Positions 1-8,851 are shown, numbered from the stretch's first letter. The stretch: DNA of 64,000 nucleotides from Thermoflexaceae bacterium (GCA_015075555.1 JABTUD010000003.1:1-64000); one strand, 5' to 3'. Program-made: numbers and translations. Notes: generated from the sequence alone by a model not told the origin.

Positions 1-2045
1 GCCGGTGCATCGTTGACGCCATCCCCGACCATCGCCACTGTCTCGCCGGCCGCCAGCTCTCGGATGGCCGTTACCTTGTCCTCTGGCATGAGGTTCGACC
101 GGACCGCGTCGAGTCGGAGCGAGCGCGAAAGCGCTTCTCCGACCCGCTGGTTATCACCGGTGAGCAGGAGCAACCGCTTGATGCCGGATCGGCGCAGACG
201 CTGGATCGTTTCGACCGCGTTGGGGCGAAGCGTATCGGCCACCGCAATGACCCCGGCGGCCCGGTCATTGATCGCAACGATCATCGTGGTCTTGCCGTCC
301 CGCTCAAGCTGATCGGCCCGCCCCGTGATTTCACCCAGGAGAACGATGCCGGATTCGTCCATGAGCCGCCGGTTGCCGATGAGCACGGTCCGGCCGGCCA
401 CGGCCCCTCTGAGTCCCCTGCCCGTGATGGATGTAACTTCGCCTGCCTCCGGCAGCTCGAGCCCGCGGCTCTCGGCGGCGCGGACGATGGCCTGCGCGAG
501 CGGGTGGCCAGATCTTCGCTCGAGCGCCGCGGTGATGCTCAGCAGCTGTCCTTCATCGACGGCCCCGGCCTGGATGATGTCGACGACTTCAGGCTTGCCT
601 TGGGTGAGCGTGCCTGTCTTGTCAAAGGCGATGGCCTCCACCGTGCCGAGGGTCTCGAGGTGGGCGCCACCCTTGATAAGCAGGCCTCTCCGCGCCCCCT
701 GGGCGATGCCGGCGAGCATTGCCGCCGGCGTGCCCAGGGCGAGCGCGCACGGCGAGGCCGCGACAAGCAGGGTCATCGCCCGGAGAAACGAGTCGCTGAA
801 GGAAACACCAAACAAAAGCGGAAGCACAGCGACTGAAGTGGCAGCCAGGAACGTGGCTGGCACGAACCACGCAGTGAAACGCTCGGTGAGCTGCTGGCTC
901 CGGGATTTCTGGGATTGTGCCTGCTCAACCAGCTTGACGACGCGCGCCAGCGTGTTGTCCTTCGCCAGCCGCGTAACTTTCAGCAGCAGGGTCCCGTCTC
1001 CGTTAACGGTGCCCGCGAACACAGCATCGCCTGGCGCTCTTTCGACAGGTATGCTCTCGCCGGTCACGGGTGACTGGTCGATCGCCGAAGTTCCCCCGAC
1101 GATGGTCCCGTCGGCCGGAATCCGGCTGCCGGGCCGCACTACCAACTCGTCGCCGAGCTCGAGCTGGTCGACGCTCACCTCCTCCTCCGCCTCCCCACGG
1201 CGTACGGTCGCGGTCTTCGGCGACAACCCCGCTAGCTCCCGCACCGCATTCCGCGCACGGTCCAGCGCGAGTTCCTCAAGGACGTGTCCGAAAGTGAAGA
1301 GGAACAGCAGAAGCGCGCCCTCGAAGAATTCGCCAAGGATCGCTGCGCCGACCGCGGCAGTGACCATGAGCAGGTCAGTGTCGAGGTGGCGTTCGCGCGC
1401 GGCCGACCAGGCATGGCGCGCAATATCCCAACCGCCGAACAGGTAGGCGGCAAAGTAGAGCGACGTGGCAACGATCGGCGCGGCGCCGAAGCCGGGGCCG
1501 CTCAGCCATCCGCTGGCCAGCAGGAGACCCGCGAGCACGACGAAGACCAGTTCGCGACGCTTCTTCAACCAGGATCGCACGCCCGTTCGTGGGACCTCGT
1601 AGCCCATTCCCTCGACGCGGCGAATGATGTCCGCGCGCCCAACCTGGGTTGTGTCGTACTCAACCCGCAACTGCTGGCCAACGTAGCTCACGTTGGCCGC
1701 CAGCACGCCTTCGAGCCTTCGGACGGCGTGTTCGATAGCCGCCGTGCACTCGGAACAGTCCATGCCTTCGATCGCGACCGCGTCGTGGCGGAACCGGTCA
1801 GTCATCTCCGCGCCGAGCCGGAGCGCTTGCCGCCGGACCGTTTCAAGGCTTACGACTTCAGGGTCGTAGTGCAGACACAGGTTCGCCAGGCTTTCGTGCT
1901 TCGAAACGTGCGCCTGGCTTATCCCTCGCATTCCCTCGAGCTGCTTCTGGAGGCGGACCACGCAGGCGTCAGCTTCATCCTTCACCTCGGGCAGCAGGAG
2001 TTCGATGTCGAGCTCTACCTCTCCCTGGAGCGCTACGTCGCTCAT
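1..2045 (-). CDS. Heavy-metal P1B-type ATPase (Zn/Cd/Co export type), cut by window edge
   Basis: ATP-driven efflux pump for soft divalent metals in the inner membrane. The frame starts at ATG 2045 and stays open to the window edge, giving about 681 residues with the end missing. Two N-terminal HMA-like domains are visible: the first has lost CxxC, and the second keeps MDCSEC (C97, C100). The membrane metal site is SPC (motif ASPCALALGTP), typical of Zn/Cd/Co rather than Cu pumps. The phosphorylation loop DKTGT and the hinge motif GDGVNDAP follow, the latter at the edge. The start overlaps the stop of the SmtB-type repressor (ATGA), so the two are co-transcribed. Exact metal specificity is inferred. 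Confidence 0.93.
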   Translation of the reverse strand, partial: MSDVALQGEVELDIELLLPEVKDEADACVVRLQKQLEGMRGISQAHVSKHESLANLCLHYDPEVVSLETVRRQALRLGAEMTDRFRHDAVAIEGMDCSECTAAIEHAVRRLEGVLAANVSYVGQQLRVEYDTTQVGRADIIRRVEGMGYEVPRTGVRSWLKKRRELVFVVLAGLLLASGWLSGPGFGAAPIVATSLYFAAYLFGGWDIARHAWSAARERHLDTDLLMVTAAVGAAILGEFFEGALLLFLFTFGHVLEELALDRARNAVRELAGLSPKTATVRRGEAEEEVSVDQLELGDELVVRPGSRIPADGTIVGGTSAIDQSPVTGESIPVERAPGDAVFAGTVNGDGTLLLKVTRLAKDNTLARVVKLVEQAQSQKSRSQQLTERFTAWFVPATFLAATSVAVLPLLFGVSFSDSFLRAMTLLVAASPCALALGTPAAMLAGIAQGARRGLLIKGGAHLETLGTVEAIAFDKTGTLTQGKPEVVDIIQAGAVDEGQLLSITAALERRSGHPLAQAIVRAAESRGLELPEAGEVTSITGRGLRGAVAGRTVLIGNRRLMDESGIVLLGEITGRADQLERDGKTTMIVAINDRAAGVIAVADTLRPNAVETIQRLRRSGIKRLLLLTGDNQRVGEALSRSLRLDAVRSNLMPEDKVTAIRELAAGETVAMVGDGVNDAP

Positions 2046-2401
2046 TCCGCGTCCTCCTGCACATGGCGCAGGGTGTCCTCGAAGATGTGGCGGACGTGGG
2101 TGTCGTTGAGGCGGTAGAAGACCATGCGGCCGTGGCGCTCAGCCTGCACAATGTTCAGAAGCCGCAGCTCGCGCATCTGGTGCGACACCGCGGATTCAGT
2201 CAGCCCCACAAGCTGGGCGATGTCGGCGTTGCACAGCTCTGCGAATGTGAGCGCGTGGACGATACGCGCCCGGGTCGGGTCAGCCAGGCTCCAGAAGACG
2301 CCCGCGACGCGGTCCGCGAGCTCAGCCGGGAGGAGGTGCTCCCGCACCAATTCTATCGTCTCCGGGTCGTGCTGATGCACGGGTATCGACGGGTCTTCCA
2401 T
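2042..2401 (-). CDS. ArsR/SmtB-family metal-sensing repressor
   Basis: Winged-helix dimeric repressor that leaves DNA on binding metal. The recognition region around residues 58-80 (LVGLTESAVSHQMRELR) is standard for the family. The C-terminal helix carries D100, H102, H113 and E116, the DxH-x10-HxxE alpha5 zinc site of SmtB/CzrA-type sensors. This fits the SPC-type ATPase read from the same transcript. A perfect inverted repeat lies 24-43 bases upstream of the start and is the likely operator. Confidence 0.92.
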   Translation of the reverse strand: MEDPSIPVHQHDPETIELVREHLLPAELADRVAGVFWSLADPTRARIVHALTFAELCNADIAQLVGLTESAVSHQMRELRLLNIVQAERHGRMVFYRLNDTHVRHIFEDTLRHVQEDAE

Positions 2402-2424
2402 GTGGTCCAGTGTAAATGAAAGTG

Positions 2425-2444
2425 TGACAGTTGCTCAACTGTCA
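2425..2444 (-). promoter_or_regulatory. Candidate SmtB/ArsR operator (TGACAGTT-4-AACTGTCA)
   Basis: Perfect inverted repeat with 8-bp arms and a 4-bp spacer. Its outer edge forms TTGACA on the minus strand, a consensus -35 box for the repressor-ATPase operon. Operator overlap with the promoter is usual for ArsR-family autoregulation. Confidence 0.7.
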
Positions 2445-2486
2445 ATGAGATGAGACTGGGTATCAGGGCGTGCCGGACTGCGCGCC

Positions 2487-3218
2487 TCAGAACAGCAGTA
2501 GGGCGACGAAGCTCGCCGTGTTGAAGGCCGCGTGGAAAACGATCGGCTGCCGCAGCCCGCGGCTGGAGTGTGCAAGCGAGGCGAGAACCACTCCAATCAG
2601 CGCGAACGGGACGAGGCTTGCCGCGTCGAAATGCGGCGCCGCGAAGAGGAACCCTGAGACCAACGCAGCCGGCCAGAAGCCGAAGCGCAGCAGGCCATTG
2701 AAGAGGAACCCGCGGAAGATGAATTCCTCGCTCACCGGCGCGACGACCACGGCCGAGACTCCGGCGAGGATGAGGACCGGAAGCGAGCGCGTCACCTCGT
2801 CGCCGATCGTACTTTGAGGGAGAAGCGCATCGAGGCCGGCGAGTTGGAGCAGGGCGAGGTACGCAACAAGCGCCCCGTAGGTGACGGCCGCCCAGAGAAG
2901 ACCCCGGCCGATATCACCGCGAGTCCATAACCTCGGACTCAAGTTCGCCCGTAGGCTCACGGGGGCTTGGGTCCAGATGATGGCAAGCGCGAAGACCGTC
3001 GCAAGCTGGCGGAGGATTGCCGTCCCGAAGGCTATGAACAGCGCAACCTGGTCGGCTCGCACAGCGGCTGCGTCTTCGAGCTGGAAGCGGTGGCCGATGA
3101 CAGCGACTGTGGCCTGCAGCGCCGCTGACGACAGCGCGAAGATCAGTAGCACAGCTAGTACACCCAAACCGAGGCCGGACAGACTCGGTCGTTGCGCCGC
3201 GATCGATGGACTGGTCAC
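2487..3218 (-). CDS. CPBP-family intramembrane metalloprotease
   Basis: Multi-pass membrane protein (243 aa, GTG start) of the CPBP/Abi (CAAX-type) protease family. Visible motifs are EEFIFRG (the EExxxR glutamate pair), a histidine in FLFAAPHF, and a final HAAFN. Together these form the metal-binding catalytic core of the family. The start overlaps the stop of ctaG (GTGA), so it is the last gene of the copper/oxidase operon. The substrate is unknown. Bacterial homologues act in peptide maturation or self-immunity, but nothing nearby points to a bacteriocin. Confidence 0.85.
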   Translation of the reverse strand: MTSPSIAAQRPSLSGLGLGVLAVLLIFALSSAALQATVAVIGHRFQLEDAAAVRADQVALFIAFGTAILRQLATVFALAIIWTQAPVSLRANLSPRLWTRGDIGRGLLWAAVTYGALVAYLALLQLAGLDALLPQSTIGDEVTRSLPVLILAGVSAVVVAPVSEEFIFRGFLFNGLLRFGFWPAALVSGFLFAAPHFDAASLVPFALIGVVLASLAHSSRGLRQPIVFHAAFNTASFVALLLF

Positions 3219-4309
3219 CGCGGTCCCTCCGGCTCACTGTCGACCCCGGCATCCGCAGCGGCTCGCGCGCGCTTTCGGGCGAGCGCGGCGTCGATGCGCT
3301 TCCCTTCCCGCTCGTCTGCGCTCGCCCAGCGGGAGGCTGCCACCAGCGTAGCGATGATCCCGATGATCTCGCCGACGATGAACATCATCGCCCCAGCTAT
3401 CTGCTGGTCGAACAGTGGTGATGGGCCCCAGTAGCGAGGAAGGGCCTGGAGATCCTCGTAGATCACCTGGGTTGGCTCGTAGAAGAGGGAGCCGAGGAAC
3501 GCGTGAATGGGGACAAGCGCGAACAGGTAGGCGACCCGGATGGGATGGGAGAGATTCCATCGCGATGGGTTTACCCCGACTATCGGCCACCAGTAGTGGG
3601 TTCCCGCGAAGAGGAAGATCCCGTACCCGAGGTAGTGCAGCCAGACATTGGTCAGGGACTGCTCGAACGCCGGGCTGATATACCAGCCCACGGGAATGAC
3701 GGCGAAAAGCACAAGCCCGACCAGGGGGTTCGTGAATCCAATGAACCAGCGCGAGTGGAGCAACGGGTAGAGCCAGCGGTCGCGTCGAGCGCGCCCGGCA
3801 GCCACCAGCAATAGCGTGAGTGGAGCGCCTGCCAGGAGCAGCGGCGGGGCAATTGTGATGAGCACAAAGTGCTGGATCATGTGGGCGGTCAGGAACGTGC
3901 TGCTGTACGCGGCCAGCGGGCCGAAGACGGTGAGCAGTACGAGCAACAGCCCGGAGAGGAAAGAGATCAGGCGGCGGGTCGAGGCCAGGCGCCGCTGGGA
4001 GCCCGAGCGCACAGCCCGGAACACTAGGAGGTACCCGGCGCCGATCGTCACCAAGACGTACACCGGGATTGGCTCAAATGCGAAAGTGGTCAGCACGCCC
4101 GGGAACTCGGGAGGCGGCACTGCCGCGATCGTGCAGACGAACAGGAAGCCTACCGAGGCGCCGCCGTCGCCCGCGCGCATGGCGAAAGTAAGGAGGACGC
4201 TCAGCGCGAACCCGGCCAGGGCAAGTCCGGCGAAGCTCCGCGGCCTGGGCAACAGAAATGCGGATCCCGCGGCGGGAATCCGCTTACCTGGCAGTTTTGA
4301 GCTGCTCAT
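3215..4309 (-). CDS. ctaG: CtaG-type cytochrome c oxidase assembly protein (caa3_CtaG)
   Basis: Polytopic membrane protein of the caa3_CtaG family, required for assembly of the Cu-containing caa3 oxidase in Bacillus. The segment HMIQHFVLITIAPPLLLAG near the middle is the family hallmark, followed by further hydrophobic segments and a histidine-bearing loop (FAGTHYWWPIVG). At 364 aa it is a little longer than Bacillus CtaG. It overlaps the DsbA-like gene upstream by 26 bp and the CPBP gene downstream by 4 bp. This supports a copper-delivery/oxidase-assembly role for the operon. CtaG is not the Cox11-type protein sometimes given the same name. Confidence 0.88.
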   Translation of the reverse strand: MSSSKLPGKRIPAAGSAFLLPRPRSFAGLALAGFALSVLLTFAMRAGDGGASVGFLFVCTIAAVPPPEFPGVLTTFAFEPIPVYVLVTIGAGYLLVFRAVRSGSQRRLASTRRLISFLSGLLLVLLTVFGPLAAYSSTFLTAHMIQHFVLITIAPPLLLAGAPLTLLLVAAGRARRDRWLYPLLHSRWFIGFTNPLVGLVLFAVIPVGWYISPAFEQSLTNVWLHYLGYGIFLFAGTHYWWPIVGVNPSRWNLSHPIRVAYLFALVPIHAFLGSLFYEPTQVIYEDLQALPRYWGPSPLFDQQIAGAMMFIVGEIIGIIATLVAASRWASADEREGKRIDAALARKRARAAADAGVDSEPEGPR

Positions 4310-5063
4310 CGAGGAAGCTGCGCCATTCGGCGGGGGTGGTTGGCGGTTTGGGGACCGGTTGGCCGTTGATCAGGAAGGAGGGTGTGCCGCGGAGCCCGAG
4401 CGCGGTGGCCTCGCGGAGCTGGCCCGTCACCTTGTCAACCGCTGCCTGCGACCCGAGACATGCAGCGAAAGCCGCGCCGTCCAGGCCCTCCTCAGCCGCG
4501 TAACGCTGGAGGTTCCCGGCCGAGAACCTGCCTACATTCACCTTCTCCGCGGTGAGTTGCCCGGCGTCGAGTTGGGCCAGGAAGAGACGCTTGTGGAGGG
4601 CCCAGAAGCGCCCCTGATCGGCCGCGCAGCTGCCCGCGATGGCGGCCGCCCCGGACTCGTCGCCGAGGATCGGGAGGTGCTTGAACTCGAACCGGACTCT
4701 CCCGGTCAGCACGTACTCCTTGATGATTACTGGCTCGTTGAGGAGGGTGAACCTCAGGCAGAACGGGCACTGGAAGTCTTCGAAGGCCGTCAGCGTGATC
4801 CGCGCGTCGGGCTTGCCGATAGCCTGGCCGTCCACGAGGTCGGCCGGGAACTCCAGCGCCCTGAACGCGGCCGAGGGATCAGCGGGAGAACTCGGCGTAG
4901 AGGTGGCCGCTGGAGCCCCCGAAGGGTCCGGCCCGTCGCCCCCGTCGCTGCTGCAGGCCGCCGCGATGGCAACAATCGCCAGGGCTACGAGAGCAAGGGC
5001 CACACTCCGGGGGAACGACACTCCCGGCCGTTCGTGAGCCGGGGCCACTTTCATGCTTCCCAT
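4284..5063 (-). CDS. DsbA-family thiol oxidoreductase lipoprotein
   Basis: Exported thioredoxin-fold protein. After an N-terminal signal with the lipobox AIAAACSS it has the DsbA_2-like active site FEDFQCPFC (CPFC) and a C-terminal GTPSFLINGQPV cis-proline segment. It would catalyse disulfide exchange outside the membrane, plausibly keeping copper-chaperone or oxidase cysteines in the right redox state. Starts are possible at TTG 5066, ATG 5063 or ATG 5054. ATG 5063 overlaps the stop of the preceding gene and is chosen. Exact substrates are unknown. Confidence 0.88.
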   Translation of the reverse strand: MGSMKVAPAHERPGVSFPRSVALALVALAIVAIAAACSSDGGDGPDPSGAPAATSTPSSPADPSAAFRALEFPADLVDGQAIGKPDARITLTAFEDFQCPFCLRFTLLNEPVIIKEYVLTGRVRFEFKHLPILGDESGAAAIAGSCAADQGRFWALHKRLFLAQLDAGQLTAEKVNVGRFSAGNLQRYAAEEGLDGAAFAACLGSQAAVDKVTGQLREATALGLRGTPSFLINGQPVPKPPTTPAEWRSFLDEQLKTAR

Positions 5064-5341
5064 CAATCGTCCCCGAGCCCACCAAAGAGGTTTCCCAGGA
5101 ACCCCCCGCGACCGCGCCGCCGCGATCCGTGCCCTCCCCCGCCGCCATGTTCGTCGTCGTCATCGCCAGAAGCGGCGGGGAGGCTCCCGGAGGACCGGGC
5201 TTCGAGCCGGGTAAGCTTTTCCAACTCGCCTTTGTCGAGCCAGATGCCACCACACGCCGGGCACACGTCCATGACTACAATCTCGCCGTCCGCCTCGCGT
5301 TCCCGTTCTCGCATCTGTGTCTGGCACCTGGGGCAGTTCAT
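5063..5341 (-). CDS. TFIIB-type zinc-ribbon protein (zf-TFIIB)
   Basis: Small protein of 92 aa starting at MNCPRCQTQM, with a strong AAGGAG ribosome site 7 bases upstream. It has two zinc pairs (CPRC and CPACGGIWLDKGELEKL), the zf-TFIIB family pattern. A Gly/Arg/His-rich tail (DDDDEHGGGGGHGSRRRG) may also bind metal. A longer frame exists upstream but lacks a ribosome site. It sits inside the copper operon between the His-rich anchored protein and the DsbA-like gene. Function is unknown; a zinc- or copper-binding accessory is plausible. Confidence 0.8.
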   Translation of the reverse strand: MNCPRCQTQMREREREADGEIVVMDVCPACGGIWLDKGELEKLTRLEARSSGSLPAASGDDDDEHGGGGGHGSRRRGRGGFLGNLFGGLGDD

Positions 5342-5436
5342 TTGAATTCTCCTTCTTGTCTTGTCGAGAGATGCTCGGCCCGGCCTCGGGCCCCGCGGGT
5401 ACCCGCGAGACTGAGCCAGGCCGTGGCCGCGGCGCC

Positions 5437-6159
5437 CTAGCCCGTGCACGAACCGGCGCTCTTGCTGCACGGCTCAGGTTCGGGCTGTATGGGGATGCGG
5501 TCCTTGCAGAGCTCGGATGGGATGCACGCCTGGTCCGTCACCTGCGGCCACTGCGTCTGCAGGATCTCGTCGTCGGATTCGGGGCCGAAGGTGATGAGCA
5601 CCTTCCCGAGGTCGGTGATGTCCTGGAACATCAGGGTATCGACGCGAGTGCCGTTGACGAAAAACTTGAGCGTGTCGCCATTCCCGTTCGTGTACTTCGT
5701 GCCGTCCGGCAGCGTGAGCGAGTTGTCGGTGAGCTTGAATCCGAGGGAGCTGAGGAACTCGTCCCAGGTTGTCTGCTCGCGGTGCACGTGGACCACCGTC
5801 GAGCGCGGCTCGTGAATGTGGACGTAGGGGTGCTTCTCCTCGCCCTCCTTCGACCAGAAGCCGTCCTGGGCAAAGTTGAACTGCTGGCCACGAATGAACA
5901 GTGCGAAGTCGCTGTGCCAGTGGACGGGTTGCCTGAGCGTCCCATCCGCAGCAAGCACCGGACCTTCAGCGCGGGCGGGCTGTGAATCGTTCCCGCTCAG
6001 CCACCAGCCGGCGCTGACACCGATTACGGCAAAGACCAGGAGCCCAAGAACAGGCAGCCAAACTCTGGGGCTGAGGTACCAGTCCCAACGGCCGGTCTCG
6101 GGCACTCCATCGGCGTCGTCTGCCGCTAGCCCAGGATCAGTTGGGGCCATATCGGTCAT
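5437..6159 (-). CDS. Membrane-anchored His-motif protein of unknown function
   Basis: Begins at MTDMAPTD (ATG 6159, overlapping the upstream stop). One transmembrane helix (about residues 28-52) is followed by an extracytoplasmic domain. Conserved-looking histidine clusters are HWHSDFALFI, HPYVHIHEP and VVHVHREQTTWDEF, and the C-terminus is rich in Cys and Pro. The same HIHxxxxxVVHVH layout occurs, from memory, in uncharacterised proteins of Chloroflexota and archaea. The histidines and the location between copper-handling genes suggest an external metal-binding or delivery role. No enzyme motif is visible. Confidence 0.72.
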   Translation of the reverse strand: MTDMAPTDPGLAADDADGVPETGRWDWYLSPRVWLPVLGLLVFAVIGVSAGWWLSGNDSQPARAEGPVLAADGTLRQPVHWHSDFALFIRGQQFNFAQDGFWSKEGEEKHPYVHIHEPRSTVVHVHREQTTWDEFLSSLGFKLTDNSLTLPDGTKYTNGNGDTLKFFVNGTRVDTLMFQDITDLGKVLITFGPESDDEILQTQWPQVTDQACIPSELCKDRIPIQPEPEPCSKSAGSCTG

Positions 6160-7130
6160 GGAGCCACCCCTTCGAGGGCCGCCCCCAGTTCCTCCAACGC
6201 GAACACGCTTTCGAACCGGGCAACAACCGTGCCCTTGGAATCGACGACGAACACCCAGGGCTCCGTCGGCAGGCCCCACTTGGTGCCCGCCTCGATGAGC
6301 TGCCGCTGGTTCCCGCCCCCGAGCTGGAGCACGCCCGCGGAGTCAAGCTTGTACGGCTCGACGTGCACGAAGTTGACCTTGCCTTCGAACGTCTTGGCGG
6401 CCGCTCCGACGATCTCCATGACCGGCCCGCAGGTACGCGTCTGGCAGAACGACGGCGTCGCGAACGCGATCACCGACGGCTTCCCGGACGCCAGGGCATC
6501 GGCGATGCTGAGCTTGTGGAATGCCTCGTCCGGCTCAGGGGAGGTATCGATCGCCTTGAGGGGCGCGTCGTCCAGGGTCAGGCTGTCCACCGAGATGGCC
6601 TTGCTGCCCACGCCGGGCGCCTGTGACTTCGCCTGCACCTTGATCGCGAGGCGCACCTCACCCTTCTCGTCGAGCTTGTCGCCCAGGCTGATGCCGATGC
6701 CCCAGTTGCCTGCCTCGTCGAAGGGCACGTTCACGTAGTAGAGGCCGGTCAGCTCCGTCTCGTTGTGGGTGCTGTGATCTTCCGTGCTGTTGATGCCGAG
6801 CGGCGCCCAGGGGATCGGGCCGCTCCCCACGAGCGTCGACTGGTTGTTCGCGCCGATCTTGAAGAACCGCACGAACGCCGACGTATCTGTCACCGGCACC
6901 TCGCCCTTGAAGATCACGAAGCCGACGCGCGACTGCCCCACCGCCAGGTCGTTCGTTGTCAGCACGGCGGCATAGCCCCCAGGCCCCGGAGTCGGCAGTG
7001 CTCCGATTTCCGCCGTTGCGTCGCCAACTGAGTCGTCCGCCGAGTCACCGTCCCCGCACGCGGCCAGGACGAGACCCGCACTTACGGTCACGACCAGCGC
7101 GAGTGTGACCGCGCGTAGCCTCAGTTTCAT
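6156..7130 (-). CDS. Lipoprotein with thioredoxin-like domain
   Basis: Exported protein of 324 aa with signal peptide and lipobox (LVLAACGDG). The middle part is a beta-rich domain. The C-terminal third is thioredoxin-like, with CQTRTCGPVME (two Cys separated by four residues) and a PTEPWVFVVDSKG cis-Pro-type segment. The spacing CxxxxC differs from canonical CxxC and resembles Sco-like or copper-binding variants. It lies between the PCuAC fusion and the His-motif protein with ATGA overlaps. Likely role: extracytoplasmic thiol/copper handling. Confidence 0.75.
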   Translation of the reverse strand: MKLRLRAVTLALVVTVSAGLVLAACGDGDSADDSVGDATAEIGALPTPGPGGYAAVLTTNDLAVGQSRVGFVIFKGEVPVTDTSAFVRFFKIGANNQSTLVGSGPIPWAPLGINSTEDHSTHNETELTGLYYVNVPFDEAGNWGIGISLGDKLDEKGEVRLAIKVQAKSQAPGVGSKAISVDSLTLDDAPLKAIDTSPEPDEAFHKLSIADALASGKPSVIAFATPSFCQTRTCGPVMEIVGAAAKTFEGKVNFVHVEPYKLDSAGVLQLGGGNQRQLIEAGTKWGLPTEPWVFVVDSKGTVVARFESVFALEELGAALEGVAP

Positions 7131-8155
7131 GGTTGACCTCCTCCCTCAGTAGCGGCCAGTGCCCGCACTGGAACCTCCAGCGCAAGCCTTCCCGCGGTCT
7201 GGAACTCGAGTGTGATAGATATCGTGTCTCCCGGCTCCAACGGTTGACGCAGCCCGAGAAGCATGATGTGAAGCCCGCCGGGCTTTAGCTCCACGCTGCC
7301 CCCGGCCGGGATGTCGAGGCCATCGAGCGGAAACATGCTGGCCGTCGCGCCTTCCACGCGGTTCTCGTGGATCTGGACGTCAGCCGCGGCGTCCGACGTC
7401 GCCCGCACCAGCCGGTCCTTCGCACCGAAGTCCGCGATGGTCATATAGGCCGTGGCCTCTTCGCCGGTCGACTCCCTCACGTAGGCGCCGGACACCACGA
7501 GGTTGCCAACTCTTGCGGAAGCGGCGGCGGGGGACGTTTCGTGATCCTGGTCGTGCTCGGCGCCGGCCGCCTCGTCATGGCCCGCGCCGTCAGTCCCGGC
7601 GGACTCTTCGTCGTGACCACCTGACTCGTGTCCCCCGCCGGCTTCGGACGCATCCACGAGGCTGACGGTCGTGAGCACCGCGACCGCCACCGCCGCGAGG
7701 CCCAGCACCACGGCGGCGAGGGCTGGGCGGAGCGTGATGCGCTCAAGATGCGCGAGCGCGATGGCCGGCGCTACCAGTGCAATCGCGACCTCGAACCCCG
7801 AGGCGAGCGTGTCGATGAACGCTGCGGCCTGGGTCTCGCCCGAGGCCGGGCCGAGCGGGATGCCCGCCGTCCGCGTCAACAGCCAGAGTGCCGCGATTGT
7901 CAGGTTGCCGGCCGCACCGAGCAGGAGCATGGTGCGCGACGGTCGCCACGCCACCGCGGCCGCCCACGCCAACTGGAGCCACGCCGAAGCGCCGAAGAAG
8001 AGGCCGTAGCCCCACCACTCCTGCCAGTGCTCGCCCAGGACGGCGAAGTGGATCACCGCCGCCCCAATGGAGAGCAACGAACATGCGATTGTCCCCGCCC
8101 TGCGGAGGTCGACAGCCTCCAGGCGGACTGAGGCCGACGGTAACGCCATGGTCAT
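7127..8155 (-). CDS. Membrane protein fused to PCu(A)C copper chaperone domain
   Basis: Two-part protein of 342 aa. Residues 1-165 form a multi-pass membrane domain (motif HFAVLGEHWQEWWGYG). A His/Asp/Glu-rich linker follows, then a C-terminal PCu(A)C (DUF461) domain with the H-M...H-x-M copper ligands (ADVQIHENRVEG, SMFPLDG, GGLHIMLLGL). PCu(A)C delivers Cu(I) to the CuA site together with Sco, and a Sco gene is directly upstream with a 4-bp overlap. The same membrane domain recurs without PCu(A)C at 16530-17111, again after a Sco gene. The fusion makes the membrane domain a likely partner in copper loading. Confidence 0.86.
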   Translation of the reverse strand: MTMALPSASVRLEAVDLRRAGTIACSLLSIGAAVIHFAVLGEHWQEWWGYGLFFGASAWLQLAWAAAVAWRPSRTMLLLGAAGNLTIAALWLLTRTAGIPLGPASGETQAAAFIDTLASGFEVAIALVAPAIALAHLERITLRPALAAVVLGLAAVAVAVLTTVSLVDASEAGGGHESGGHDEESAGTDGAGHDEAAGAEHDQDHETSPAAASARVGNLVVSGAYVRESTGEEATAYMTIADFGAKDRLVRATSDAAADVQIHENRVEGATASMFPLDGLDIPAGGSVELKPGGLHIMLLGLRQPLEPGDTISITLEFQTAGRLALEVPVRALAATEGGGQP

Positions 8156-8823
8156 TTCGGTTGTTTCCCTTCTTCAATGAGCGCTCTGAGGTCGGCTGCG
8201 TAGTCCTCCCAGGACATCCCGGCCGGGTAGACGAGGCTCGCTTTCTGGTCTTCGGGCGTGAACGCCATGACGAACGCGGCGTGGTTCACGGCATAGTTCC
8301 CGCCGCCGAGGTCTGTCCTGGAGGCGGGGTTCACGCCGAGGAGGCTTTGGGCGCGGTTGATCTCGTCCCTGGTCCCCGTCAACCCGACGAACCTGTTGTC
8401 GAAGAGGTCGAGCCATTCGCGCAGCACATTAGGCGTGTCGCGTTCGGGGTCGGTGGTGATGAACACCACGCTGACCTTCGCTGCCGTGGACTCGGGCAAT
8501 GCATCGAGCGCTCTGGCGATGTCGGCCATGTGCGTCGGACACACGTCCGGGCAGTGCGTGTAGCCGAGATACAGCAGCGTGACCTTCCCCGCCGTCCGCT
8601 CCCGCAGCCGGAACGGCCGCCCCTCGGTGTCGGTGAGCGTGACGTTCGGCAGCTCGATTGGCGGCAGCTGGCGCACCCCTCGAAACTCCGACGTCCCGCC
8701 AAGAGTTAGCTCCGTCGGTTTGTCGTCCTGTCCGGAGCCGCCACATGCTGACGCGCCGAGAGCGCCCGCCAGTGCAAAGGCGAGCAGCAGGACGGCCACC
8801 CGGACGGATCGTTGTCCATCCAA
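8152..8823 (-). CDS. SCO1/SenC copper chaperone lipoprotein (copy 1)
   Basis: Thioredoxin-fold copper chaperone for the CuA centre of cytochrome c oxidase. The signal ends in a lipobox (GASACGG). The copper site is CPDVCP in LLYLGYTHCPDVCPTHMA, with the distal His in NYAVNHAAF. Length (223 aa) is normal. It is followed by the PCuAC fusion with ATGA overlap. About two-thirds of the residues look identical to the second Sco at 15862-16533, a sign of local duplication. Confidence 0.95.
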   Translation of the reverse strand: MDGQRSVRVAVLLLAFALAGALGASACGGSGQDDKPTELTLGGTSEFRGVRQLPPIELPNVTLTDTEGRPFRLRERTAGKVTLLYLGYTHCPDVCPTHMADIARALDALPESTAAKVSVVFITTDPERDTPNVLREWLDLFDNRFVGLTGTRDEINRAQSLLGVNPASRTDLGGGNYAVNHAAFVMAFTPEDQKASLVYPAGMSWEDYAADLRALIEEGKQPK

Positions 8824-8833
8824 GGGTTTCCTC

Positions 8834-8843
8834 CATACGTATG
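8834..8843. repeat. Palindrome CATACGTATG ahead of sco1
   Basis: A perfect 10-bp palindrome lies immediately upstream of the GGAGG ribosome site of the Sco1 gene. It could be an operator or a chance feature, and no regulator can be assigned to it. Confidence 0.3.
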
Positions 8844-8851
8844 ATGGTTCG

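Noticed and set aside
3816-5345. 509-codon plus-strand open frame opposite ctaG and the DsbA-like gene
   Set aside because: Shadow; composition is Arg/Gly/Pro-rich, and both minus-strand genes are clear.
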